A program made the position numbers and the translations under genes. 64,000 nucleotides of DNA from Halofilum ochraceum (lineage in GTDB: Bacteria > Pseudomonadota > Gammaproteobacteria > XJ16 > Halofilaceae): contig NZ_LVEG02000017.1 in the NCBI RefSeq assembly GCF_001614315.2, forward strand, positions 96,369-160,368, read 5' to 3'. This document shows, one piece after another, positions 38,836-46,722 of the stretch (positions are counted from its first letter, which is position 1; each line of letters begins with the position of its first letter). The notes under the pieces were generated by a model. It had not been told where the DNA came from and made no database searches. It worked only from the letters and a program-made list of their open reading frames with translations.

Positions 38836-40353
38836 ATGTCCGCGCGTATCCCAACCAGCCCGAACCGGGGAACCACAGTGAACGATGGCCACCGCGACGG
38901 TGCGCGTATCAGCACCGGAGTGTCGGGGCTCGACGAGATCCTCCACGGCGGTCTGATCGCCGGTCGCAATTACCTCGTGCGGGGTGGGCCGGGCACCGGC
39001 AAGACCACACTCGGATCCCATTTCCTCCGCGGCGGTGATCCCGCGCGCAACCTGTTCGTCACGCTGGGCGAGACCGAGACCCAGCTCCGCGAAAATGGCC
39101 GCCGCGCGTCACTCCCCCTCGACGCGGTTTCGGTACTCGATCTGTCGCCCACCAACGATGAGGCGGGCTCGGGCCAGCCGTACAATCTGCTGGAAAGCTG
39201 GGAGGTCGAGGGCGGGGCGATCCACGATCGGGTCATCGACTACACGCGACAGTACGCCCCCGAGCGCGTCTTCATCGATTCCCTGAGCCAGTTGCGCTAC
39301 CTCACGCCGGACGCGTTTCAGTTCCGCAAGCAGGCCCTGTCACTGCTGCGCCACCTGACTGCGGCCGGCGCGACGGTGCTCTTCACCGCGGAAGTCGATG
39401 CCGGGGCCGGCGACGATGACCTGCAGTTCCTCAGTGACGGCGTGCTCGAACTGAGTCGCCTGGCCAGTGGGCGTGTGTGTGCGGTCACCAAGATGCGCGG
39501 CTCCGGGTTTGCCGAAGGCACGCATTACTACGGCCTCGGCGATGGCGGCATGAGCGTCTATCCGCGGCTCGTGCCCGGGAACCATTCGCGGGACTTCGTG
39601 CGCGAGTCGTTCGGTACCGGGATTCCGCGGATCGACAGCCTCATGCAGGGCGGGATCGAGCGCGGAACGGTGACCGTCCTCTCCGGGCCCAGCGGTGTGG
39701 GCAAGACATCGCTCGGCGCCCATTTCATGCGCCAGGCGGCGCGGTCCGGTGAGCGCTCGGTCATTTACAGCTTTGACGAGGGGCGGTCCACGTTCGAGCA
39801 CCGGCTTGAACAGATCGGCATGCCGATCGCGGACATGCTGGATTCCGGTGAGCTCGTGTTCGAATACATCGAGCCGCTCAATTACAACCCGGATCGTTTC
39901 GCGCTGCGGGTACGCGATGCCGTCGAACGACTGGGCGTACAGGTCGTCATGCTGGACAGCCTGTCGGGCTACCGCCAGGCCGTGCGCGGCGACGATATCG
40001 CCGAGCGCATCCATGCGTTGTGCCGGTATCTGGCGAACATGGGTGTCACCGTCATCCTGATCAACGAGACCCAGTCCGTCGCCGGCAGCGAATTCCGCGC
40101 GACCCACGACGGGATCAGTTACCTGGCGGATTCGATCGTCCTGCTGCGTTATGTGGAACTCGAGGGCGAGCTGCGCAAGACGATCGGCGTCCTGAAAAAG
40201 CGCACCGGTGATTTCGAGAAGTCCCTTCGGGCCTTCGAGATCACGCCCGAGGGGCTGCAGGTCGGCGAGCCGATGCGCGGTCTGCAGGGCGTTCTGCGCG
40301 GCGTCGCGGAGAAAAACGGCCACAGGGAAGACGGCGGCCATGGCGGCGACTGA
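38836..40353 (+). CDS. KaiC-like double RecA-domain ATPase
   Basis: A 505-residue protein of two KaiC domains. The first has R-I-S-T-G-V-S-G-L-D-E-I-L and Walker A G-G-P-G-T-G-K-T-T (about residues 49-57), the second G-I-P-R-I-D-S-L-M and Walker A G-P-S-G-V-G-K-T-S (about 284), with Walker B segments V-F-I-D-S-L-S and V-V-M-L-D-S-L-S. No kaiA or kaiB is nearby. The following gene overlaps its end by 14 bases. GTG 38878 has a better ribosome site than ATG 38836 and may be the true start. Such proteins are best seen as signal-transduction ATPases, not clocks. Confidence 0.88.
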   Translation: MSARIPTSPNRGTTVNDGHRDGARISTGVSGLDEILHGGLIAGRNYLVRGGPGTGKTTLGSHFLRGGDPARNLFVTLGETETQLRENGRRASLPLDAVSVLDLSPTNDEAGSGQPYNLLESWEVEGGAIHDRVIDYTRQYAPERVFIDSLSQLRYLTPDAFQFRKQALSLLRHLTAAGATVLFTAEVDAGAGDDDLQFLSDGVLELSRLASGRVCAVTKMRGSGFAEGTHYYGLGDGGMSVYPRLVPGNHSRDFVRESFGTGIPRIDSLMQGGIERGTVTVLSGPSGVGKTSLGAHFMRQAARSGERSVIYSFDEGRSTFEHRLEQIGMPIADMLDSGELVFEYIEPLNYNPDRFALRVRDAVERLGVQVVMLDSLSGYRQAVRGDDIAERIHALCRYLANMGVTVILINETQSVAGSEFRATHDGISYLADSIVLLRYVELEGELRKTIGVLKKRTGDFEKSLRAFEITPEGLQVGEPMRGLQGVLRGVAEKNGHREDGGHGGD

Positions 40354-42655
40354 CCGTGGCGGCGCCGCGCGCCCGAGGGTAGTCGCCAATCTGCAGTCCA
40401 GTGGCAATACCGCGCTCATCCGGGAGATTCTGAAAGAGCGGGACGCGATCGCCGGTGAACTGCGCATGGATGAGGACGGCGAGCCGGCCTTCGACCTCGC
40501 GATCCTCGATGCACCCACGCTCGCCCGCTCACGCGATGCACTGCAGCGGTGCCGCGCCGAGGCGGAACCACGCATTCTGCCCGCGCTGCTGGTTGTGGAG
40601 GGGAGCGCGGGTTCATCCCGCCGCGCGGTCCGGGAACTCGGCGCCACCGTAGACGACGTGCTGCGCATCCCGGCTACGCGCGAAGAACTCCGTGCAAGAA
40701 TCGACAATCTCCTGCGCCTGAACACCCTGTCGCGCGAGTTGCACGCCGACTATACGCGCGCCGATCGCGCCCTGCAGGGTGCGAACCGGGCATTGCGCGC
40801 TCTGCACGCGGGCAACCAGGTACTGGTCCGTGCGATTGACGAACAGGAACTGCTCGACCAGATCTGCCGCGTGATCATCGACGAAGAGCGGTACCAGCTC
40901 GCCTGGGCCGGCTTCGTCCGTGACGGCGACGATCCCGAAATCACCATAGATGCGGCTGCCGGCGATTCCCGGGGTTACGTCGAGCAAATCCGCCTCACGC
41001 GAAGCGAGATTGGCGACGGACCGGCCTGGCGTGCGGTCGACACCGGAGAAGTGATGGTGGTCAAGGATCTCCTCGCGGAGCCCACCGTCCAGCCCGTTCG
41101 GGACAAACTCGTGGCGTACGGCCTGGCGAGTGCCATTACGCTTCCGATCCGGCCGCGCAGTGGCGCACCGGGCGTGCTCGTGATTTATTCTTCGGTGTGC
41201 GGAGACTTTGACGACAACGAGTGCGATGTCCTTAAGCGGCTGGCCGGAAATATCGAATTCGGTCTCAACGCGCTGCGGACCGGTCTTGAACGGGATCGGC
41301 AGAAGGAGGCCGTCCGGGAACTCGCGTACTCGGATCCGCTGACCGGGCTGCCGAACCGCAATTATCTCGTCGAGCGCCTGGACGGCCTGCTGAGCGAGAC
41401 CGGATCCGACCGGCACGTCGCCGTGCTGTTCATCGATCTCGACCGGTTCAAGATCATCAACGATGCGCTCGGCCACGTGGCCGGGGACACGGTCCTCGGC
41501 CAGATCGCGCAGCGGCTGCGGCAGGTCATCCGTCCGGAGGACCTTGTGGCCCGTCAGGGTGGGGATGAATTCATCATCGTCATGGCCGAACCGCCGCGCT
41601 CCACCGAATGGCGTGCGGTTGCGGAAGAGCCCGGCGGGTTCAGTGCGGCGGCCCAGGCGCTGGCGGCCCGCCTCGCCGCCCGCCTGAGCGAGCCGCTGAT
41701 CGTGGAAGGCGCGGAGCACCGCCTGGGTGCGAGTATCGGTATCAGCCTGTATCCGGATCACGCCAGCGGCGCCAATGAACTGATCGATTGCGCCGACACG
41801 GCCATGTACGCGGCCAAGAACACCGATGATCACGTCTGCATGTACTCGCAGACGATCTCCGCACGCCGCCACCGCCGCCTGTCGATGGAGGCGCGACTGT
41901 ATCGCGCGCTGGGAGCGGAGGAATTCCGGCTCCATTACCAGCCGGTGTTCGATCTCGCCTCGGGGGTCATCGAGGGCGTCGAGGCGCTGATCCGCTGGCC
42001 GCAGCGCGACGGGACCTGGGTGTCGCCGGGCGAGTTCATGCCGGTCGCCGAGGAGACCGGGCTGATCGTGCCGCTCGGTGAGTGGGTCCTGCGCACCGCG
42101 GTCGCGCAGCGCGCGGCATGGCTGGCCGAGGGCAACGACCTGATGATGGCGGTGAACGTCTCCGTGCGCCATCTCAAACAGGAGGACGCCATCGAGGGCA
42201 TGCTCACGGCGATCGGCGATGCCGTCGATCCGACGCGCATCGAACTGGAGGTCACCGAGAGCAGCCTCATGGACGCGGGCGATCGGGTCGGCGCCACCGT
42301 CGAGGCGCTGCATACCCGCGGCTTCCGGGTGGCCGTCGATGACTTCGGCACCGGTTATTCATCGCTGAGCCGGCTGCAGGAGATGCCGATCAATACGCTC
42401 AAGATCGACAAGAGTTTCGTTGCCGAGCTAGGGGGTGATGGGCGCGGCGCGGTGATATCACGCGCCATCCAGCAGCTGGCGGACAATCTCGGTTTCCGCG
42501 CGCTGGCCGAGGGGATCGAAACGGACCATCAGCGTCGGTTGCTGGTCGATCAGGGCTGCCGCGTGGGGCAGGGCTTTCTGGTGAGCGGGGCGGTCCCGCC
42601 GGAGGAACTTATCGGTATGCTCGGGCATCGCTTTGAGAGCCGTCAGGGCGCGTGA
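40340..42655 (+). CDS. Pseudo-receiver/GAF/GGDEF/EAL signalling protein
   Basis: A 771-residue protein. An N-terminal receiver-like domain (about 10-125) keeps an Asp in L-A-I-L-D-A-P but lacks the acidic pair, so phosphorylation is uncertain. A coiled coil, a GAF domain (about 155-315), a GGDEF domain with intact R-Q-G-G-D-E-F and the inhibitory R-P-E-D five residues before it, and an EAL domain with E-A-L-I-R-W and D-D-F-G-T-G-Y-S-S-L follow. It could both make and break c-di-GMP. ATG 40340 lies inside the KaiC-like gene, so the two are coupled and probably work together. Confidence 0.9.
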   Translation: MAATDRGGAARPRVVANLQSSGNTALIREILKERDAIAGELRMDEDGEPAFDLAILDAPTLARSRDALQRCRAEAEPRILPALLVVEGSAGSSRRAVRELGATVDDVLRIPATREELRARIDNLLRLNTLSRELHADYTRADRALQGANRALRALHAGNQVLVRAIDEQELLDQICRVIIDEERYQLAWAGFVRDGDDPEITIDAAAGDSRGYVEQIRLTRSEIGDGPAWRAVDTGEVMVVKDLLAEPTVQPVRDKLVAYGLASAITLPIRPRSGAPGVLVIYSSVCGDFDDNECDVLKRLAGNIEFGLNALRTGLERDRQKEAVRELAYSDPLTGLPNRNYLVERLDGLLSETGSDRHVAVLFIDLDRFKIINDALGHVAGDTVLGQIAQRLRQVIRPEDLVARQGGDEFIIVMAEPPRSTEWRAVAEEPGGFSAAAQALAARLAARLSEPLIVEGAEHRLGASIGISLYPDHASGANELIDCADTAMYAAKNTDDHVCMYSQTISARRHRRLSMEARLYRALGAEEFRLHYQPVFDLASGVIEGVEALIRWPQRDGTWVSPGEFMPVAEETGLIVPLGEWVLRTAVAQRAAWLAEGNDLMMAVNVSVRHLKQEDAIEGMLTAIGDAVDPTRIELEVTESSLMDAGDRVGATVEALHTRGFRVAVDDFGTGYSSLSRLQEMPINTLKIDKSFVAELGGDGRGAVISRAIQQLADNLGFRALAEGIETDHQRRLLVDQGCRVGQGFLVSGAVPPEELIGMLGHRFESRQGA

Positions 42656-42676
42656 TGCCTGACCTTCGTGCGGCAT

Positions 42677-42766
42677 GCCGGCTGGCTCCCTACGGTCGCA
42701 AGCCGGCCTACGGTGTGTGTTTGTCCGGGGCGTAGGCCGGCTTTTGCCGACAGGCAACAGCCGGCA
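42677..42766. repeat. GTAGGCCGGC pair, outward-facing
   Basis: GCCGGCTGGCTCCCTACGG leads to GCCGGCCTAC, and 20 bases later comes GTAGGCCGGCTTTTGCCG. Tail-to-tail gap between the GGDEF-EAL gene and the GGCT gene. Confidence 0.8.
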
Positions 42767-42819
42767 GCTCGCTGAACGAGGTCGGACGGATATCCCCGGT
42801 CCAGCCGTCCGCGGCCTTT

Positions 42820-43254
42820 TTACCCGAGATGACCCGCACGCCGGGCCCGTGCCACCCGCTCGACATAGGTGTCGTGCCAGTGGCGCGCGAATTCGTCCGG
42901 ATCCCAGCCGGACGGACTCAGAAGGGTACGCCAGCGCGGCCGGATCACGTAGGTGATCGCCTCGATCCGGGTCCCGTCTTCCGGCATGCGCACCGTGACC
43001 GTTTCGCGCTGGTACGGCTCGCCCTCGAAGATATCGACCCGGCGCCGCTCCGCCCGCGTGACGTCGGTGTACACAACGCCCTCGACCCGGTGGGGTTCGC
43101 TTGGAACGATGCCGGGGAACGGTTCGTTGTGGATGCCGAACCGCGCGTAACCGTCGAGGACCGCCGGCGTGCCGTTCAGTGGGCGCCCGATTACGGCCGC
43201 GATGATGTCGGGGAACTGGAGCGTCCCGTATGCGAACAGCGGCTCACGCGTCAT
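42820..43254 (-). CDS. Gamma-glutamylcyclotransferase-like protein (AIG2/GGCT)
   Basis: A 144-residue protein with the substrate loop F-A-Y-G-T-L-Q, G-V-V-Y-T-D-V and the catalytic-type Glu in D-I-F-E-G-E-P-Y-Q-R. The fold removes gamma-glutamyl groups as 5-oxoproline in some members; the bacterial substrate is not known. It overlaps the start of the next upstream small gene by 11 bases. Confidence 0.85.
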   Translation of the reverse strand: MTREPLFAYGTLQFPDIIAAVIGRPLNGTPAVLDGYARFGIHNEPFPGIVPSEPHRVEGVVYTDVTRAERRRVDIFEGEPYQRETVTVRMPEDGTRIEAITYVIRPRWRTLLSPSGWDPDEFARHWHDTYVERVARARRAGHLG

Positions 43255-43447
43255 GGTCGATGGATCGATCCGGTCGATGGGCCCACGGGCCGAACTCGCG
43301 CCGCAGAAAATCGGCTTCGAGCGGGTTCAGGTCGAAACGTCGGCAGGCCTCCTCCAGCGTACCCGTGTCGTGCACCGGCTGGTCGCCGAGCCAGCGCACC
43401 GCGCGGCGCAACGCTTCGCCGTGCGGGGTCACTCCGGATGCCGACAT
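43244..43447 (-). CDS. Small conserved protein of unknown function
   Basis: A 67-residue, mainly helical protein with G-E-A-L-R-R-A-V-R-W-L and F-D-L-N-P-L-E-A-D-F-L-R-R-E-F. The composition is protein-like and it is translationally linked to the GGCT gene. I do not recognise the family. GTG 43456 is an alternative start. Confidence 0.6.
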   Translation of the reverse strand: MSASGVTPHGEALRRAVRWLGDQPVHDTGTLEEACRRFDLNPLEADFLRREFGPWAHRPDRSIDHDA

Positions 43448-43534
43448 GGCGTCCACTCCACGAAAACCCTCACTGCGGCTATTGAAGCGCCAATCCCGGG
43501 CGCCCGCAAGGCGTCCGCGCCGGGAAGCCCCCGC

Positions 43535-44287
43535 TCAGGCGTTGCTGCGACGGACGCCGTCGGTATCGAGGCGTTGTTCCAGCGCGGAGAAAGCCGTTTC
43601 GACCTCGTCGGCGGGACCGAACACGCCCAGTTCGACCACGTACCCGCCGCCGTCGCGCATCTCCGGGAGGCTGGAAAAACGCACGGCCGGATAGGCCTCG
43701 CCCAGTGTTTCCAGCAGGGGAATGAGATCGCTTTCCTTCGCATCGACCCGGACCGCACGGCTGACAGCCGGGTCACGCGCGTGTTCGGCGAAGTGCGTGT
43801 CCAGCGCCCACTCGATCATGGGCCAGGCCATTTTCGGAAAGCCGGGCACGAAGCAGTGGCGGTGCAGGCGGAATCCGGGGACGCGGTTGACGGGGTTGGG
43901 GATCAGTTCCGAGCCGGCCGGGAAGTCGATCATGCGCAGCCGCGAATCGGTGGCATCCTCGCCGAAGCGCTCGCGCAGGATGGCCTCGCCCTCGGCGTGG
44001 CGTTCCAGCGGCGTGGCCGCCGCATCCGCGGCCGCCTGCCGGGTCACGTCGTCCGGCGTCGCGCCGATGCCGCCGCAGCAGAACACGATCGCGTCGTCGG
44101 CCATCGTTTGGCGCAGCAGCGCCGCGAGCCGGGCGCGATCGTCGCCGATATAGCGCGCCCACGAGAGCTCCATGCCCCGTACGTTCAGCCGCTCGATGAT
44201 CGCGGACAGATGACGGTCCGCGCGGCGCCCCGAGAGGATCTCGTCGCCGACGATGATGAGTCCGACTTCCGGGAAATCACTGGTCAT
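43535..44287 (-). CDS. CinA N-terminal domain (MoCF-like) protein
   Basis: A 250-residue protein starting V-G-L-I-I-V-G-D-E-I-L-S-G, with G-G-I-G-A-T-P-D-D-V-T and N-P-V-N-R-V-P-G-F, the molybdopterin-binding-like domain of CinA. The C-terminal CinA deamidase domain is missing. Stand-alone forms are common and are annotated as competence/damage-inducible; their reaction is probably nucleotide pyrophosphatase-like, an inference from the family. Confidence 0.85.
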   Translation of the reverse strand: MTSDFPEVGLIIVGDEILSGRRADRHLSAIIERLNVRGMELSWARYIGDDRARLAALLRQTMADDAIVFCCGGIGATPDDVTRQAAADAAATPLERHAEGEAILRERFGEDATDSRLRMIDFPAGSELIPNPVNRVPGFRLHRHCFVPGFPKMAWPMIEWALDTHFAEHARDPAVSRAVRVDAKESDLIPLLETLGEAYPAVRFSSLPEMRDGGGYVVELGVFGPADEVETAFSALEQRLDTDGVRRSNA

Positions 44288-44312
44288 GCCCGCATGGTAG
44301 CAGCGGCGCCGG

Positions 44313-44888
44313 TCAATCCGCGCCGAAACGGAAACCGATCTCGAGCTGGATCAGATCGAATCCCGGATTGGTGCTGATCAGGTCCGCGTTCGAGGTGTGG
44401 CGGATGCGCAGGCCGGCATGCCATGGGCTCGAGGCCGCGGGCCGGAATGCGAGCAGCGCATGGGGGACGAAGTGCAGGCGGCTGCCCAGATCGCGCGCCC
44501 GGATATGCCGCCCGCTCAGCCAGGTCGCGCCGATGCCGAGTTCGATAAAGGCATACGGCGCGAGCACCCGCGGCGCGAATTGCCACGCCGGCGCGAAGTG
44601 CAGGCCATAGAGGTCGTCGCCACGGTCCACGCGCGGCAGACGCAGGACGCCGACCTCATAGTGCATGTCGCCCCCTCGGCGGAAAATCGCGGGCCAGTCA
44701 TCCGGTTCCAGCGTGATGGCGATCGAGCGCGCATCGATCCCGTCGAAGTCGTATAGCGTGCCAACGCGCCCGCGCACGCTGCTGATTTCGGTCGCCGCGG
44801 CCGGGATCGCGGCGAGAGTCAGGGCACCGGCCAGTACGCCGGCAAGGGTGCGCCGTTTGGTTGTCGTCTGTCGTCGGTGCGGGATCAC
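44313..44888 (-). CDS. pagL: Lipid A 3-O-deacylase (PagL-type outer-membrane protein)
   Basis: A 191-residue exported beta-barrel. After the signal peptide come alternating amphipathic strands, and near the end the catalytic motif R-H-T-S-N-A-D-L, which matches the His-x-Ser-Asn of PagL, and a final F in G-F-R-F-G. PagL removes the 3-position acyl chain from lipid A. The GTG start is 24 bases from the CinA-like gene's start region. The motif supports the call, although the overall sequence is diverse in this family. Confidence 0.75.
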   Translation of the reverse strand: MIPHRRQTTTKRRTLAGVLAGALTLAAIPAAATEISSVRGRVGTLYDFDGIDARSIAITLEPDDWPAIFRRGGDMHYEVGVLRLPRVDRGDDLYGLHFAPAWQFAPRVLAPYAFIELGIGATWLSGRHIRARDLGSRLHFVPHALLAFRPAASSPWHAGLRIRHTSNADLISTNPGFDLIQLEIGFRFGAD

Positions 44889-44906
44889 GTCGGGTATGCG
44901 CTCGCC

Positions 44907-45491
44907 TCAGGTCTGTCGTCGGCGGGTGCCGCGTGGGCTGAGCGTGGGCGGGACCGTGGCTTCGCGCCACTCGCCCGGCTGCAGGCTGTCGAGGGCCCAT
45001 GGGCCGACCGCGACCCGTATCAGGCGCAGCGTCGGGTGGCCCACCGTCGCGGTCATGCGCCGAACCTGGCGATTGCGCCCCTCGCGCAGTTCGAGTTCCA
45101 GCCAGGTCGTGGGGATGCGGGCGCGGTAGCGTATGGGTGGATCGCGTTCCCAGAGGCTTTCAGGGGCGGTCATCGAGCGCGCGCGTGCCGGCCGCGTGGT
45201 CGCCTCGCGCAGCGCCACGCCCGCGCGCAGCGCCGCCAGCGCCTGTGCATCGGGCGCGCCTTCGACCTGGACCCAGTAGGTCTTGGTCAGCTTGCGCTTG
45301 GGGTGCGTGATGCGGTGCGCGAGACCGCCGTCATCCGTCAGTACCACCAGGCCTTCACTGTCGCGGTCGAGACGCCCGGCAGGATACACGCGCGGGATGT
45401 CCAGCCAGTCACCGAGAGTATACCGGCCGGTTTCCGCGCCAAAGCGGCAGACCGTCCCGAACGGTTTGTTGAACAGGATCACCCGGCTCAT
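44907..45491 (-). CDS. rluE: 23S rRNA pseudouridine synthase, RluE-like
   Basis: A 194-residue enzyme without an S4 domain. The catalytic Asp is in A-G-R-L-D-R-D-S-E-G-L, with L-F-N-K-P-F-G before it and R-E-G-R-N-R-Q-V-R-R-M after. Size and motif order match RluE, which modifies U2457 of 23S rRNA. Its ATG overlaps the exonuclease stop by four bases. Confidence 0.85.
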   Translation of the reverse strand: MSRVILFNKPFGTVCRFGAETGRYTLGDWLDIPRVYPAGRLDRDSEGLVVLTDDGGLAHRITHPKRKLTKTYWVQVEGAPDAQALAALRAGVALREATTRPARARSMTAPESLWERDPPIRYRARIPTTWLELELREGRNRQVRRMTATVGHPTLRLIRVAVGPWALDSLQPGEWREATVPPTLSPRGTRRRQT

Positions 45492-46393
45492 GGCGCGACC
45501 GGGGCCGCGACCGCGTCGTACCAGCGGCGGCGGCGGTCCGGCCCGAAGCCGAGCCGGTCGAAGCAGGCGTCCAGCGCCGCGAGGTCGGGTTGCGCGAGGG
45601 TGTAGGCGTCCGTGTGCGTGGGCACGCCGTCGGTATCGAGCGTACCGGTCAGTTGGCGTGCCAGACGCACCGCGGGCTCATGTTCCGTGAGCAGGCCGGC
45701 GATGCGTCTGGCGCCCCGGATCTGCATCGTCGGCACCTGATCGATCGCGCCGTAGATGCCGTCGATATCGCCCCAGCGCCGCAGTAGGCGCACGGCCGTC
45801 GCCTGGCCGATGCCCGGCACGCCCGGGATGTTGTCGATCTTGTCGCCAGCCAGGGCGAGCATGTCGGCGATCTGGTCCGGGCGCACGCCGAAGTGCTTTT
45901 CGATCCCCTGGCGATCGAGCCGACGCTCACGCTGGAAGTCCCACCACTCGTCGCCGTCGTGGATGAGCTGGGCGAGATCCTTGTCGCCGGTGACCACGGT
46001 GTGGCGGAAGCCGTGTGCGCGCATGCGCGCGGCGATCGTGGCGATCACGTCATCGGCCTCGAAGTGCGGGCTGGAGAAACCGGCGAAGCCCGCCGCAGCG
46101 GCGAGTTCGCGGCACAGCGCGAACTGGCGCCGCAGTTCGTCGGGCGCCGGGTCGCGGTTGGCCTTGTAGGCCGGAAACAGGTCATTGCGCACCGACGAGG
46201 CCAGCGACTCGTCGAACGCCAGTGCGAGATGCGTCGGTCGGCTCCGGGCCAGGAACTGCAGCAGGAAGTCCGCGAAGCCGTAGACCGCATTGGCCGGTTC
46301 GCCATCGGCGTCGACGATGGTATCGGGCAGCACGTGCCACGACCGGAACACGTAGATGCTGGCATCGATCAGAAAGATGCGCGGTTCGGTCAC
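45488..46393 (-). CDS. 5'-3' exonuclease (FEN/PolA-N-like)
   Basis: A 301-residue nuclease with the metal-binding acidic residues in L-I-D-A-S, F-E-A-D-D-V-I-A-T, V-T-G-D-K-D-L and G-D-K-I-D-N-I-P-G-V-P-G-I-G. The last is a helix-hairpin-helix for DNA. It is the stand-alone version of the PolA N-terminal domain, related to Xni, and keeps more acidic residues than the enteric Xni. Start is GTG. Confidence 0.88.
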   Translation of the reverse strand: MTEPRIFLIDASIYVFRSWHVLPDTIVDADGEPANAVYGFADFLLQFLARSRPTHLALAFDESLASSVRNDLFPAYKANRDPAPDELRRQFALCRELAAAAGFAGFSSPHFEADDVIATIAARMRAHGFRHTVVTGDKDLAQLIHDGDEWWDFQRERRLDRQGIEKHFGVRPDQIADMLALAGDKIDNIPGVPGIGQATAVRLLRRWGDIDGIYGAIDQVPTMQIRGARRIAGLLTEHEPAVRLARQLTGTLDTDGVPTHTDAYTLAQPDLAALDACFDRLGFGPDRRRRWYDAVAAPVAP

Positions 46394-46533
46394 TATCGAT
46401 CTCCAGCCGGGCGGGCCGCTGCAATACGCCGAAAAAGCGGGCTACCGCCAGGGCGCGAAGGAAGCCGAAGCCTCCCTGCAGGTTCTTCGCAACCAATCCG
46501 GTGCACGTCGGCCGGATCGTGATGGCGTCCGCC

Positions 46534-46668
46534 GTAGGCGCGTCTTCGACCGGAGCCACCGCACCGGTCGAATGCGCGCAGCCGGCCAGAAGCGCTTGAT
46601 CCCGCCGAACCGCTTGATCCCGCCGAACCGCGAATGCGCGCGTTCGCCTTCGGCGAAAACGCGCCTAC
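46534..46668. repeat. GTAGGCGCG palindrome pair
   Basis: GTAGGCGCGTCTTCGACCGG with a CCGGTCGAATGCGCGC partner forms a hairpin; the facing copy is GCGCGTTCGCCTTCGGCG, ending GCGCCTAC. The same double arrangement is seen in opposite order at 59145-59247. Confidence 0.75.
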
Positions 46669-46671
46669 GAT

Positions 46672-46720
46672 CCTGCCGCCTGCCGCCTGCCGCCTGCCGC
46701 CTGCCGCCTGCCGCCTGCCG
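46672..46720. repeat. Heptanucleotide tandem array, unit CCTGCCG
   Basis: Seven perfect 7-base units that end two bases before the stop codon of the M48 peptidase gene. The period matches the arrays at 31.6 and 32.0 kb but the unit differs. Confidence 0.95.
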
Positions 46721-46722
46721 CC

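Larger units (their letters stand above)
46394..46722. other. Gap with GTAGGCGCG pair and heptamer array
   Basis: 329 bases between the M48 peptidase gene and the exonuclease gene, both minus-strand. It holds a GTAGGCGCG pair (46534-46668), two direct CCGCTTGATCCCGCCGAA repeats near 46597, and the CCTGCCG array. No gene or clear promoter is seen. Confidence 0.65.

Noticed and set aside
38836..40353. Circadian clock KaiC
   Set aside because: No kaiA or kaiB nearby and the host is not a cyanobacterium; double-KaiC signalling ATPases are widespread.
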